A DNA stretch of 64,000 bases, from NCBI GenBank assembly GCA_041690495.1, contig JAWLHE010000011.1, positions 94,526 to 158,525 of the forward strand, given 5' to 3'. The notes beneath the pieces were generated by a model. It ran no database searches. It saw only the letters and a program-made list of their open reading frames with translations, and was not told where the DNA came from. Position 1 is the stretch's first letter; each line of letters starts with the position of its first letter. Position numbers and translations under genes: made by a program. Source of the stretch: DATAAP01 sp041690495. Lineage in GTDB: Bacteria; Pseudomonadota; Alphaproteobacteria; CACIAM-22H2. This document shows, one piece after another, positions 1 through 10,832 of the stretch.

Positions 1-1
1 C

Positions 2-991
2 CAGGCGGAGCACGGCGAGTTCGCCAACGAGGAGCCGGAGGCGGCGGTGGCCAAGCGCATCGCCCGGGCCGGCAGTGCGCAGCCCTATCAGGTCGGGCGC
101 TGGCGTCCGAACGGCCGGTTTATCGAGCTGCGCCGCAACCCGATGCCAGGTGGCGGTTTCGTCACGCTCTATTCCGACGCGACCGAGCGCAGGCGTGCCG
201 AGGATGCACTGCGGGACGCGAAGGAGGCCGCCGAGATCGCCAACCGGACCAAGAGCGCATTCCTGGCCAATATGAGCCACGAGCTGCGTACGCCGCTCAA
301 TGCCATCATCGGCTTCTCCGAGATCATCGAGCAGGAGCTGTTCGGCACAATCGGCTCGCCGCGCTACAAGGAGTATGCGAGAGACATCCACGACAGCGGC
401 ACGCATCTCCTGAACCTGATCAACGATATTCTCGATGTCTCGAAGGCGGAAGCCGGCAAAATCGAGCTGCAGGAAAGCAGCGTTCGGATCGGCGATGTCA
501 TCGATGCGTCGATCCGCCTGGTCGGCCCGCGGGCGCGCGAGGGCGGCATCAAGCTGTCCCTGCCGCAATACGCCCACCTCCCGCCCCTGCTCGCGGACGA
601 GCGGCGGCTCAAGCAGGTGCTGCTCAACCTGCTTTCGAATGCGGTCAAGTTCACGCCTTCCGGCGGCAGCGTCACCCTGACCGCCAACGACGAAGGCGCG
701 GGCGGCTTCGTTATTCGCGTGATCGACAGCGGCATCGGCATGGCGGGCGAGGACATCCCGAAGGCGCTCGAGCCGTTCGGCCAGGTCGACAGCAAGCTCG
801 CACGCAAATACGAAGGCACGGGGCTCGGCCTGCCGCTGTCCAAGGCGCTGGTCGAGCTGCACGGCGGCAGCCTGCAGATCGAGAGCGAGCCCGGCGTCGG
901 TACGACCGTCACGGTCGTCTTCCCGGCCAGCCGCGTCGTACGGCAGGATTCAGGCGGGCGGATTCGCCAGTTCAGGCGAAAGACGAGCTAG
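2..991 (+). CDS. Sensor histidine kinase, 5'-truncated by window edge
   Basis: This is the C-terminal part of a two-component sensor kinase; the frame is open to the left edge, so the start lies outside the window. What remains is the end of a PAS-like sensor segment, then a dimerisation/phosphoacceptor domain with the H-box SHELRTPLNA (His codon at 278-280), then a HATPase_c domain with N-box NLLSNAVKFTP, G1 box IDSGIGM and G2 box GTGLGLPL. All catalytic boxes are intact. By family it autophosphorylates on His and passes phosphate to a response regulator, which is not visible here. The last 42 bases overlap tail-to-tail with the convergent creatininase-family gene. The signal sensed is unknown. 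Confidence 0.93.
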   Translation, partial: QAEHGEFANEEPEAAVAKRIARAGSAQPYQVGRWRPNGRFIELRRNPMPGGGFVTLYSDATERRRAEDALRDAKEAAEIANRTKSAFLANMSHELRTPLNAIIGFSEIIEQELFGTIGSPRYKEYARDIHDSGTHLLNLINDILDVSKAEAGKIELQESSVRIGDVIDASIRLVGPRAREGGIKLSLPQYAHLPPLLADERRLKQVLLNLLSNAVKFTPSGGSVTLTANDEGAGGFVIRVIDSGIGMAGEDIPKALEPFGQVDSKLARKYEGTGLGLPLSKALVELHGGSLQIESEPGVGTTVTVVFPASRVVRQDSGGRIRQFRRKTS

Positions 992-1747
992 CTCTCCGGC
1001 GAGCTGCACCAGGCGGACGGCAGCGTTCTCGACAAGCTTACGGCCGATCTCGGCCGTGCCGAGCCGCGCATCTCCGACCGCTCCGGCGGCGTTCAGATCC
1101 TGCGCCTGCCAGGCGAAGGCAAGCCGGCCGCCGGCGGCGAGCGACGGAAAGCCCGCCTCGAGCTCGCGAGCGGCCGAGGGGAAGTCGCGGATGCGGTCGC
1201 GCCGGACCAGATCCGGACGCAGGTGCAACATCAGTGCAGTCTCGACGCCGCCGCCATGCAGGCCGGCCTCGCGCTCGGCGGGCGGGAACAGCGCCTCACG
1301 ACCCATCATGCGCCAGGCATTGGCGACAACCACGATCATTTTGATCCGCGCCCGCGCATCCTGGGCGACGATATCGAGGACCTGCGGCTGGCCGCCGTGG
1401 CTGTTCAGCAGAACGAGCTTTCGCAGACCGGCCCGCGCAATGCTCTCGATCACCTCGGTCAGCATCCGGATCAGCGTCTCCGCCGAGAGCGTCAGCGTAC
1501 CGGCGAAGTCCTGATGCTCGTTCGACTTGCCGACCGCCATCGCCGGCAATGCCAGGATCGGCAGATCCGCAGGGGCTAGCGCCAGCGCCCGTGCCAGCAC
1601 GCCGTCGTTGATCATCGCGTCGGTACCGAGCGGCAGATGCGGGCCGTGCTGCTCGATCGCCGCGACCGGGAGCAGCACCACCGTGCGCACACGATCGAGC
1701 GCCGCGACCTCTTCCGTCGTCAGGTCCTGCCAGTATCGCGACGTCAT
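950..1747 (-). CDS. Creatininase-family amidohydrolase in hut cluster
   Basis: A 265-residue protein of the creatininase/MftE fold, which uses metal-bound water to cleave cyclic or linear amides. Visible family motifs are VAAIEQHGPHLPLGTD near the N-terminus (Glu and His metal ligands), the central NSHGGQ, and HGGGVETALML (His and Glu). The start at 1747 is chosen because its ATG overlaps the hutG stop as ATGA, implying translational coupling. It is the third gene of the leftward hutI-hutG unit. Family members include creatininases and formamide-type hydrolases. From position I infer a role in histidine or formyl-amide breakdown, but the substrate cannot be read from sequence. Confidence 0.85.
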   Translation of the reverse strand: MTSRYWQDLTTEEVAALDRVRTVVLLPVAAIEQHGPHLPLGTDAMINDGVLARALALAPADLPILALPAMAVGKSNEHQDFAGTLTLSAETLIRMLTEVIESIARAGLRKLVLLNSHGGQPQVLDIVAQDARARIKMIVVVANAWRMMGREALFPPAEREAGLHGGGVETALMLHLRPDLVRRDRIRDFPSAARELEAGFPSLAAGGRLAFAWQAQDLNAAGAVGDARLGTAEIGRKLVENAAVRLVQLAGELARLSPELANPPA

Positions 1748-2556
1748 GCCTGTACTCTCGCCTTCTCCCGGGCCCAGGCCAGAACTGATGCCATGGTCCG
1801 GGACAGCAGCGACGTCAGCGGCGCGGCGCGGGCCGGATCGAAGCGGTAGGGCGGCGCCTCGTCCATATAGGCCGCCTCGGCTAGCTCCAGCTGGAGAGCA
1901 TGAACGCCCGTCTCCGGCTTGCCGAAATGGCGCGTGATGTAGCCGCCGGTGAAGCGACCGTCGCGCACCTTCGAGAAGCCGCGGTCGCTCTCGAAGCAAT
2001 CCATCACGGTCATGACCAGCTCGTGCGCGGCGCTGGTGCCCCGCGCCGAGCCGAGATTGAGATCCGGCAGGCGGCCGCTGAAGAAACGCGGCACGAGCGA
2101 GGGGATCGAATGCGCGTCCCACAGGACGGCGACGCCGAACCGCGAACGGATGGCGGCCAGCTCCTGCGCGAGCCGGTCGTGATAAGGCCGCCAATATCGA
2201 GCCACGCGATGAGCCACTTCGGCGTCGTCGGGCCCCGCTCCGGGCCGGTAGATGCTGTCGCGATTGAACGTAGTCGTCGGCACGAGCTCGGTATTGTCCG
2301 CACCGGGATACAGCGGCTTGCCCGACGGATCGCGGTTGAGATCGATGACGTAGCGCGAATGCGTCGCGACGATCACGCCGATGCCGAGCGACGCGGCGAA
2401 ATCGTAGAGCCGGTCGACATGCCAGTCGGTGTCCGGCAGCGCCAGCGCATCATCCATCATGCGCGCCGCGATCTCGGCAGGCACATAGGTTCCCGCATGG
2501 GGCACGCTGATCAGGACCGGCGTCGAACCCGGGGTGTAGCGATAGATTTCCGTCAT
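1744..2556 (-). CDS. hutG: N-formylglutamate deformylase
   Basis: A 270-residue HutG-type N-formylglutamate amidohydrolase, performing the last step of the five-step histidine pathway: N-formyl-L-glutamate to glutamate plus formate. It shows the family pattern: SVPHAG near residue 20, DTDWHVDRLYD, the HSRYVIDLNRDPSGKPLYPG block, the YRPYHDRL-like segment WRPYHDRL, and LWDAHSIPS with its metal-binding Asp and His. The ATG at 2556 (MTEIYRY) is preferred over an upstream in-frame start because it overlaps the hutI stop as ATGA. It fits with hutF nearby, since deiminase plus deformylase is the alternative to formimidoylglutamase. Confidence 0.93.
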   Translation of the reverse strand: MTEIYRYTPGSTPVLISVPHAGTYVPAEIAARMMDDALALPDTDWHVDRLYDFAASLGIGVIVATHSRYVIDLNRDPSGKPLYPGADNTELVPTTTFNRDSIYRPGAGPDDAEVAHRVARYWRPYHDRLAQELAAIRSRFGVAVLWDAHSIPSLVPRFFSGRLPDLNLGSARGTSAAHELVMTVMDCFESDRGFSKVRDGRFTGGYITRHFGKPETGVHALQLELAEAAYMDEAPPYRFDPARAAPLTSLLSRTMASVLAWAREKARVQA

Positions 2557-3779
2557 GCAGCCTTGATGCCCTTGATCACCGCGCCGTTCCGGACGACCGT
2601 CCGCGCCGGATTGGCGCCCATCCAATAGCTTAGTTCGGCAGGATGGGAAATGTCCCAGGCCACGAAATCACCGGCCTTTCCGGCTTCCAACGTGCCGCGG
2701 TCCGACAGCCCGAGGGCGCGCGCGGCGTTCCGCGTAACCCCCGCGAGCGCCTCCTCGGGCGTGAGCCGGAACAGGGTGCACGCCATGTTCAGCATGAGCA
2801 GGAGCGAAACCGCCGGCGACGAACCCGGATTGCAGTCCGACGCGATCGCGATCGACACGCCGTAGCGTCGCATCAGGTCGATCGGCGGCATTCGGGTGTC
2901 GCGCAGAAAATAGAACGCACCCGGCAGCAGCACGGCGGCGGTCCCGGCCCGACTCATCGCGGCGATGCCGTCCTCGCTGGCGTGCTCGAGATGCTCCGCC
3001 GAAAGCGCCCCGAAGCGCGCGGCGAGCGCCGCTCCGTTCTGGTTCGACAGCTGATCCGCGTGGAGTTTCACCGGCAGCCCGTGCTCCTTCGCCGCGGCAA
3101 AAATGCGCGCCGTCTCCTCGCTGCTGAACGCGATCCGCTCGGCGAAAACATCGACGGCATCGGCGAGTCCGGCGCCGGCCACCGCCTTCATCATGGGCCC
3201 GGCGACGAGATCGACATAGTCCGACTGTCGACCCTGATACTCCGGCGGCAGCGCGTGCGCGCCGAGAAACGTCGTCCTGATCGTGACCGGAAACATTTCG
3301 CCGAGCCGCCGGGCGACGCGCAGCATCTTCATTTCATTTTCGATGTCGAGCCCGTAGCCCGACTTGATTTCGATAGTGGTAACCCCTTCGGCGAGCAGCG
3401 CCTTCAGCCGCCGTGCCGCGGATTCGAGGAGTTCGCCCTCCGATGCGGCACGAGTCCTGGCGACGGTCGAGCGGATGCCGCCGCCGCTGCGCGAGATTTC
3501 TTCGTAGGTAGCGCCCTTGAGCCGCTGTTCGAATTCGCCGGCGCGGTCGCCGCCGAACACGATATGCGTATGGCAGTCGATCAGACCGGGCGTGACCCAG
3601 GCGCCGCCGAGATCATGCGTCTCCGCGCCCTGCCCCGGAAGCTCGGTACGAGGGCCGACCCAGGCGATGCGCCCGCCCTTGAGGGCGATCACGCCGTCTT
3701 CTACGGCGCCATACGGCGCCGCGCCCGGTCTCATCGTGGCGAGCTGTGCGTTGATCCACACTGAGTCAAATTGAGCCAC
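2553..3779 (-). CDS. hutI: Imidazolonepropionase
   Basis: A 408-residue imidazolonepropionase of the amidohydrolase superfamily, which hydrolyses 4-imidazolone-5-propanoate to N-formimidoyl-L-glutamate in the cytoplasm. Characteristic pieces are the metal-binding LIDCHTHIVFGGDRAGEFEQRL segment (split here as CHTH and FGGDR), the IRSTVARTR loop, EIKSGYGLD, KLHADQLSN, and the C-terminal SDCNPGSSP block with the catalytic Asp. Length is normal for the family. It is first in the leftward hutI-hutG-creatininase unit and divergent from hutF, leaving an 80-bp shared control region. Confidence 0.96.
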   Translation of the reverse strand: MAQFDSVWINAQLATMRPGAAPYGAVEDGVIALKGGRIAWVGPRTELPGQGAETHDLGGAWVTPGLIDCHTHIVFGGDRAGEFEQRLKGATYEEISRSGGGIRSTVARTRAASEGELLESAARRLKALLAEGVTTIEIKSGYGLDIENEMKMLRVARRLGEMFPVTIRTTFLGAHALPPEYQGRQSDYVDLVAGPMMKAVAGAGLADAVDVFAERIAFSSEETARIFAAAKEHGLPVKLHADQLSNQNGAALAARFGALSAEHLEHASEDGIAAMSRAGTAAVLLPGAFYFLRDTRMPPIDLMRRYGVSIAIASDCNPGSSPAVSLLLMLNMACTLFRLTPEEALAGVTRNAARALGLSDRGTLEAGKAGDFVAWDISHPAELSYWMGANPARTVVRNGAVIKGIKAA

Positions 3780-3859
3780 GCGTCATTTCCCTTGCCCGCG
3801 CCCGGCAAAGGCGGGCATTAGACTGCGGTCGTTTCTACCCTGTCGCGGACCCGTCGTCG

Positions 3860-5230
3860 ATGCCGAGCTATTTCGCCGATCATGCGCTGCTTCCGTCCGG
3901 CTGGGCCGAGCGAGTCAGGATCGACGTCGTGGACGGCGACATTGCGGCCGTCGCCGCCGGTGCTGCACCGGACGGCGCCGAGCGGCTGCACGGCGTCGCG
4001 GTTCCCGGCATGGCGGACCTCCATTCGCATGCCTTCCAGCGCGCCATGGCGGGGCTGGCCGAGCGCGCCGGGCCGGAGGGCGACAATTTCTGGAGCTGGC
4101 GCGAGGTCATGTACCGTTTCCTCGCGCGGCTCTCGCCCGACGACGTCGAGGCGGTCGCCGCACTGCTATATGTCGAGATGCTCAAGCACGGCTACACCGC
4201 GGTGGCCGAGTTCCACTATCTGCACAACGATCCGACCGGACACCCCTACGAGAACCGCGGCGAGCTGGCGGAGCGCATCCTCGCCGCCGCAGGCGCCACC
4301 GGGATCGGTCTGACCCTGCTGCCGGTGCTCTACCAGGCAAGCCAGTTCGGCGGCGCGTCTCCGAATGCGGGACAGCGCCGCTTCGTCATGGCGACGGACG
4401 CGTTCCTTGCGATGGTCGACAAGCTGCTGCACCGGCATCGCCGCGACCGCCAGGTGCGCATCGGCATCGCGCCGCACTCGCTTCGCGCCGTACCGCCGGA
4501 GCCGTTGCGCATTGCGATGGAGGCGATCGCCGCCGCCGACGCTGCCGCTCCCATTCACATTCATGCCGCGGAGCAAACGAAGGAAGTCGAGGACTGCGTC
4601 GCCTGGAGCGGCAAACGCCCCGTCGAATGGCTGCTCGAGCATGCCGCACTCGACGAGCGTTGGTGCCTCGTGCACTGCACGCACATGACACAAGCCGAGA
4701 CGAAGGCGCTGGCGCGGAGCGGCGCCGTCGTCGGCTTGTGCCCGACCACCGAAGGCAATCTCGGCGATGGCGTTTTCCCGCTGCCCGGCTTCCTCGAAGC
4801 CGGCGGTCGCTTCGGCATCGGCACCGACTCGAACGTTGCGACCAGCCCGGTCGAGGAGCTGCGCTGGCTCGAATACGTGCAGCGGCTGGTAGCGCGTGCG
4901 CGCAATCTCACGGAGAAGACGGTTGGCGCCGCGACCGGCGCCAATCTCTACCGCCGCGCCCTCGCCGGTGGCGCGCAGGCGCTCGGTCGTCCGATCGGCG
5001 CCCTTGCCCCGGGATCGCGCGCCGACATCGTCGTGCTCGATCCTGACCATCCCGCACTGATCGGCCGCAGCGGCGATACGCTGCTCGATTCGTGGATTTT
5101 CTCGGGCAACGACAATCCGGTCCGCGACGTCATGGTTGGCGGCCACTGGGTGGTGCGCGACCGGTTCCACCCGCATGAGGACCAGGCTCTCGCCAACTAC
5201 CGCCGCGCCGTCACGCGGCTCGGGCAATGA
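3860..5230 (+). CDS. hutF: Formimidoylglutamate deiminase
   Basis: A 456-residue HutF protein that deaminates N-formimidoyl-L-glutamate to N-formyl-L-glutamate and ammonia. Amidohydrolase-superfamily motifs are the Zn-binding DLHSHAFQRAM near residue 55, the EFHYLHND segment, the IAPHSLRAV block, HIHAAEQ, LVHCTHM and the catalytic Asp region FGIGTDSN. It faces hutI across 80 bp and is followed after 16 bp by hutU, so hutF-hutU are probably cotranscribed. The HutF/HutG pair marks this as the Pseudomonas/rhizobial-type pathway rather than the hutG-only route. Confidence 0.95.
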   Translation: MPSYFADHALLPSGWAERVRIDVVDGDIAAVAAGAAPDGAERLHGVAVPGMADLHSHAFQRAMAGLAERAGPEGDNFWSWREVMYRFLARLSPDDVEAVAALLYVEMLKHGYTAVAEFHYLHNDPTGHPYENRGELAERILAAAGATGIGLTLLPVLYQASQFGGASPNAGQRRFVMATDAFLAMVDKLLHRHRRDRQVRIGIAPHSLRAVPPEPLRIAMEAIAAADAAAPIHIHAAEQTKEVEDCVAWSGKRPVEWLLEHAALDERWCLVHCTHMTQAETKALARSGAVVGLCPTTEGNLGDGVFPLPGFLEAGGRFGIGTDSNVATSPVEELRWLEYVQRLVARARNLTEKTVGAATGANLYRRALAGGAQALGRPIGALAPGSRADIVVLDPDHPALIGRSGDTLLDSWIFSGNDNPVRDVMVGGHWVVRDRFHPHEDQALANYRRAVTRLGQ

Positions 5231-5246
5231 TTTGATAGGTTGAGGC

Positions 5247-6938
<1,692 letters not shown>

Positions 6939-6942
6939 CGCC

Positions 6943-8769
6943 ATGCGCGGCGTGCGCGCCCTCAGCCGCCGCGAAGCGCTCGCCCTTGCGGCCGCGGCAC
7001 CGCTGGCGGCCTGCATGACACAAGGCGAGACGGCGCAAGGCCCGCCGCCGCGACTTCTGGTGACGCCGGAAGACATTGCGAGGGCTCGCGAAACGATCAC
7101 GCGCGATCCGCTACCGCAACGCTGGTACGAGGTCGTACGCCGCGAGGGCGATGCCTTGCTCGCCCAGCCGCCGACGCATCGCGAGTATGAATCGAAGCGG
7201 CCGGTAATGCTGCTGACGAGCCGGCGCGTGCTGCACCGCGTGCGCCTGCTCGGCGGGATGTGGCTGCTGACCGGCGAGGCGCGCTACGCCGAGCGCGCGA
7301 AGGCGGAGCTCGCGGCCGCCGCGGCGTTCCCCGACTGGAACCCGTCGCATTTCCTCGACACGGCGGAAATGTCCCATGCCTTCGCACTCGGCCTCGACTG
7401 GCTCGGCGGTGCGCTGACCCCGGCGGAGCGTGCGCATCTTCGCGAAGCGCTGGTCGCCAAGGGCATCGAGCCGGGACTTGCCGAGCATGCCCGCGGCGCG
7501 CACTGGGCGCGCGGGACAAGCAACTGGAACCTCGTCTGCAACGGCGGCCTCGTCCTTGCCTCGCTGGCCATAGAGCGCGAGGAGCCGGAGCACGCGGCAC
7601 GGCTCCTTGAGCAGTGCGTCGCCTCGGCGCCGCGTGCGCTGGCAAGCTACGCGCCAGACGGCGCATGGGACGAGGGACCAAGCTATTGGAGCTACGCGAC
7701 TCAACACGCTGCCTTCCTGATCGCCGGGCTGGAAACCGCCCGCGGCCCCAGCGCGCTCGCGCACTCACCGGGGCTCGCGGATACCGGGCTGTTCGGGCTG
7801 CACATGACGGGACCTTCCGGACGCATGTTCGATTTCGCCGACGCCGAGGCGGAGAACGAGGCCGGGCCGGAGATGTTCTGGCTGGCGCGCCGCTTCGACC
7901 GGCCGGTCTACGCGAGCTGGTACCGTCCGGCGGTGGGCGAGCACCCGGGAATCCTCGACATTCTCTGGTACGACCCGCGCCGCCAGAGCGCTTCCGAAGC
8001 CGGCGTTCCGACCTGCGCTCATTTTCGCCATGTCGAAGCCGTCTCGCTGCGCGGCGCGTGGAACGACCCGCAGACCACCTGGGTCGGGATCAAGGGCGGC
8101 GACAACACCGCGAGCCACGGCAACCTCGATCTCGGCACTTTCGTGCTCGAATGCTCCGGCGCGCGCTTCGCGATCGAGCTCGGCGGCGACGATTACGCCC
8201 TGCCGGGCTATTTCGAGTGGCCGCAGCGCTACGGCTACTACCGCACGGGCTCGCGCGGACAGAACCTGTTCATGCCGGACGGCCTCAACCAGGACCTGCG
8301 CGCGCGGGCCTCCATCGTTCACTTCGACCCGACGCCCGACGATGCCTGCGCAATCCTCGATCTCGATGCGGCATGGCCGGCGCAGGCAGCTGCCCGCCGC
8401 GGCATCGCCCTCGTCGAGCGGCGGCACGTGGTAATCATCGACGAGGCCGAGCGGCGCGAGGCGCTGCCGTGGACATGGCGGATGCACACCCGCGCGGCCA
8501 TCGCCGTCGACGGCGCGCGGGCCGTGCTGCGGCAGGACGGCGCGGTCCTGCACATGCGGATCGCGGAACCGGCCAGCGCCACGTTTTCGGCGGAGCCGGT
8601 GACCCTCGCCCCACCGCAGCAATCGACCGCGGGCATCAGCGTGCTCTCCGTCCGGCTCGCGCCGGCGAGCGGGCCGATTCGCCTTGCCATCGTCGCTTCG
8701 CCCGAGGCACAAGCGCCTGAAGCAGTCATCGCCCGTGCCCGGCGTCCCCTCGCTACATGGCGCGCCTGA
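6943..8769 (+). CDS. Heparinase II/III-like lipoprotein
   Basis: A predicted exported protein of 608 residues starting 4 bp after hutU. The N-terminus has an RR pair followed by a hydrophobic alanine-rich segment and a lipobox-like LAAC, so it is probably a lipoprotein. The middle has an alpha/alpha-toroid-like stretch with WNLVCNGG and GPSYWSYATQH. The C-terminal half carries a beta-rich segment with GIKGGDNTASHGNLDLGTF, the signature of the heparinase II/III family, whose members cleave uronic-acid polysaccharides. Polysaccharide lyase activity is inferred from family only. Its tight linkage to hutU is unexpected; no strong Shine-Dalgarno is visible, so it may be coupled to hutU translation. 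Confidence 0.8.
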   Translation: MRGVRALSRREALALAAAAPLAACMTQGETAQGPPPRLLVTPEDIARARETITRDPLPQRWYEVVRREGDALLAQPPTHREYESKRPVMLLTSRRVLHRVRLLGGMWLLTGEARYAERAKAELAAAAAFPDWNPSHFLDTAEMSHAFALGLDWLGGALTPAERAHLREALVAKGIEPGLAEHARGAHWARGTSNWNLVCNGGLVLASLAIEREEPEHAARLLEQCVASAPRALASYAPDGAWDEGPSYWSYATQHAAFLIAGLETARGPSALAHSPGLADTGLFGLHMTGPSGRMFDFADAEAENEAGPEMFWLARRFDRPVYASWYRPAVGEHPGILDILWYDPRRQSASEAGVPTCAHFRHVEAVSLRGAWNDPQTTWVGIKGGDNTASHGNLDLGTFVLECSGARFAIELGGDDYALPGYFEWPQRYGYYRTGSRGQNLFMPDGLNQDLRARASIVHFDPTPDDACAILDLDAAWPAQAAARRGIALVERRHVVIIDEAERREALPWTWRMHTRAAIAVDGARAVLRQDGAVLHMRIAEPASATFSAEPVTLAPPQQSTAGISVLSVRLAPASGPIRLAIVASPEAQAPEAVIARARRPLATWRA

Positions 8770-8787
8770 CGACAGCGGAGCAGCATC

Positions 8788-9117
8788 GTGAAGATTTCCG
8801 ACATTCCCTTTGGCACCACCGACTGGGACTCAATCCCGCCTACCCGGCACGAGGGCGAAACCGGCTTCGCAACCTGGCGCACCCGGCAGTTCGGCGACCT
8901 GCGGGTGCGAATGGTCGAGTACAGCCCGGGCTACGAAGCCAACCACTGGTGCACCAAGGGGCACATCCTGCTGGTTCTGAAAGGCGAGCTGGTGACCGAA
9001 CTGGCCGACGGCCGGGTGTTCGTGCTGAAACCTGGAACCAGCTATCAGGTCGCCGACGGTGCCGAGCCGCATCGCTCCACGACCGCCACTGGCGCTCGGC
9101 TGTTCATCGTTGACTGA
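8788..9117 (+). CDS. DHCW-type small cupin
   Basis: A 109-residue single-domain cupin. It contains YSPGYEANHWCTKGHILLVLKG, matching the small 'DHCW motif' cupins except that the first motif residue is Asn rather than Asp (NHWC). Aligned His/Cys residues could bind a metal; the function of the group is not established. The start is a GTG at 8788 preceded by GCGGAG at suitable spacing. It lies 18 bp after the heparinase-like gene and is probably the last gene of the hutF-hutU-led unit. The next gene is on the opposite strand. Confidence 0.85.
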   Translation: MKISDIPFGTTDWDSIPPTRHEGETGFATWRTRQFGDLRVRMVEYSPGYEANHWCTKGHILLVLKGELVTELADGRVFVLKPGTSYQVADGAEPHRSTTATGARLFIVD

Positions 9118-9214
9118 GCGCGTTCCGACCGGGTGTTCACGGCTCAAGGGAAGGCGTCACGTCATCAAGGCCTCCGAACCGGCCGCGACGCGGAACGGAT
9201 GCCGGATGCGCGCG

Positions 9215-10003
9215 TCAGCCCTCGGTCCGCAGCGCCTTGATCGCTTCGTCGCGGATCTCTTCCGTGAGGCGGGCCTTGTAGGCGGCGAACTCGGAGCTCG
9301 TCTTCACCGTGTATTCGCGCGGATGCGGCAGGTCGACGGTGATGTCGCATTTGATGCGGCCGGGACGCGCGGTCATCACCACGACGCGGCTGGCGAGGAA
9401 AATCGATTCGTCGATGTCGTGGGTGACGAACAGCACGGTCTTGCGGTCCTGCTCCCAGATCCCGAGCAGAAGCTCCTGCATCAGCGCGCGGGTCTGGTTG
9501 TCGAGGGCGCCGAACGGCTCGTCGAGCAGCAGGATCTTGGGGTCGTTGGCGAGGGCGCGCGCCAGCGCCGTGCGCTGCTGCATGCCGCCTGACAGCATCT
9601 TGGGGAAGTGGTTCTCGAAGCCGCGCAGGCCGACACGGTCGATGAAGAAATCGGCGCGCTCGCGCTGCTGCGCCTTGGGCATCCCCTTCTCGCGCAGGCC
9701 GAAGCAGATGTTCTCGCGCACCGTAAGCCACGGGAACAGCGTGTAGGACTGGAACACCATACCGCGGTCGGGGCCGGGCCGCGTCACCGCCAGGCCGTCA
9801 AGCAGAACCTGGCCGGCGCTCGGCTCCGACAGGCCGGCGACGATGCGCAGCAGGGTCGACTTGCCGCAGCCGGACGGCCCCAGGATGGTGATGAAATCGT
9901 TATCCGCAACGTCGAGATCGATCGGCTCGAGCGCGCGCACCGGTGCGCCGCCATGCACGGCGGGAAAGACGCGGGACACGCCCTGGATGCGCAGCTTGCT
10001 CAC
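9215..10003 (-). CDS. ABC importer ATPase, nitrate/sulfonate/taurine type
   Basis: A 262-residue ATP-binding subunit of the SsuB/TauB/NrtD group. It has Walker A GPSGCGKST, Q-loop MVFQSYTLFPW, ABC signature LSGGMQQR, Walker B ILLLDEPFGALD and the H-loop FVTHDIDES. The chosen start is the GTG at 10003, 13 bp after the permease stop; an in-frame ATG at 10051 would overlap the permease by 35 bp and has no clear ribosome site. It is third in a leftward binding protein-permease-ATPase unit. Substrate is uncertain: sulfonates, taurine, nitrate and pyrimidine precursors are all carried by this family. Confidence 0.92.
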   Translation of the reverse strand: MSKLRIQGVSRVFPAVHGGAPVRALEPIDLDVADNDFITILGPSGCGKSTLLRIVAGLSEPSAGQVLLDGLAVTRPGPDRGMVFQSYTLFPWLTVRENICFGLREKGMPKAQQRERADFFIDRVGLRGFENHFPKMLSGGMQQRTALARALANDPKILLLDEPFGALDNQTRALMQELLLGIWEQDRKTVLFVTHDIDESIFLASRVVVMTARPGRIKCDITVDLPHPREYTVKTSSEFAAYKARLTEEIRDEAIKALRTEG

Positions 10004-10016
10004 GTGGCTTTCTGCC

Positions 10017-10805
10017 TCAACGCCCGCTGTACCAGGGGAAGAGCCGCTCATTGAGCGTCTTGAACAGGAAATCCGAGATCAGCCCGATCAAACCGATGAC
10101 GAAGATGCCGAAGATCATCTGGCCCGTGTCGAGCAGCCGCTGCGCGTCCATGATCATGTGGCCGATGCCGCTGGAGGCGCCGATCAACTCGGCGACGATC
10201 ACGTAGGTCCACGCCCAGCCGAGCACGAGACGCAAGGCCTCGAACACCTGGGGGGCGGCGGCCGGCAGGAGCACGCGGAAGACGATACCATTGCGCCGGG
10301 CGCCCAGAGTGTAGGCCGCCTCGACCAGGTCGAGCCGCACCGAGCCGACGATCACCGCGATCATCAGGATGAGCTGGAATACCGAGCCGATGAAGATCAG
10401 CGCAAGCTTCTGCGCCTCACCGACCCCCGCCCACAGGATCAGGAGCGGAATGAAGGCCGAGGCCGGAAGATAGCGCGAGAACGAGACCAGCGGCTCGAGC
10501 ACCGCCTCGAACGGCTTGAAGGCGCCCATGGCAATGCCGAGCGGGACGGCAACGATCGCGGCAAGGATGAAGCCGCCGACGACGCGCCAGATCGTCACGC
10601 CGACATCGGCGATGAAGCCGAACTCGACGAACAGCTCGATGCCGGTCTGGACCGTGCGTCCCGGGCTGGCGAGGAACAGCGGCCGCACCCAGCCGCCATA
10701 GGTGGCAATCGACCACAGCGCGAAGAACAGCACGAAGCCGAGCACGCCGAGCGCCACGCGGCGCCCCGACGAGATCGGCTTCAGCGGTTCGAAGAGAGTG
10801 CGCAC
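10017..10805 (-). CDS. ABC importer permease, nitrate/sulfonate/taurine type
   Basis: A membrane permease of about 262 residues of the SsuC/TauC class, with about six transmembrane helices and the EAA-loop region EAAYTLGARRNGIVFRVLLPAAAP, which contacts the ATPase. I choose the GTG at 10805 because the upstream in-frame extension to 10949 is low-complexity and runs through a palindromic intergenic repeat. It lies between the binding-protein and ATPase genes. With them it forms a complete importer; the substrate is not determined. Confidence 0.9.
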   Translation of the reverse strand: MRTLFEPLKPISSGRRVALGVLGFVLFFALWSIATYGGWVRPLFLASPGRTVQTGIELFVEFGFIADVGVTIWRVVGGFILAAIVAVPLGIAMGAFKPFEAVLEPLVSFSRYLPASAFIPLLILWAGVGEAQKLALIFIGSVFQLILMIAVIVGSVRLDLVEAAYTLGARRNGIVFRVLLPAAAPQVFEALRLVLGWAWTYVIVAELIGASSGIGHMIMDAQRLLDTGQMIFGIFVIGLIGLISDFLFKTLNERLFPWYSGR

Positions 10806-10832
10806 GGGCGTATCGATCCTGCGTTCGGAATC

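Noticed and set aside
3780..3859. HutC operator in the hutI-hutF gap
   Set aside because: I looked for a TGTATGTACA-like palindrome and did not find one in this 80-bp region.
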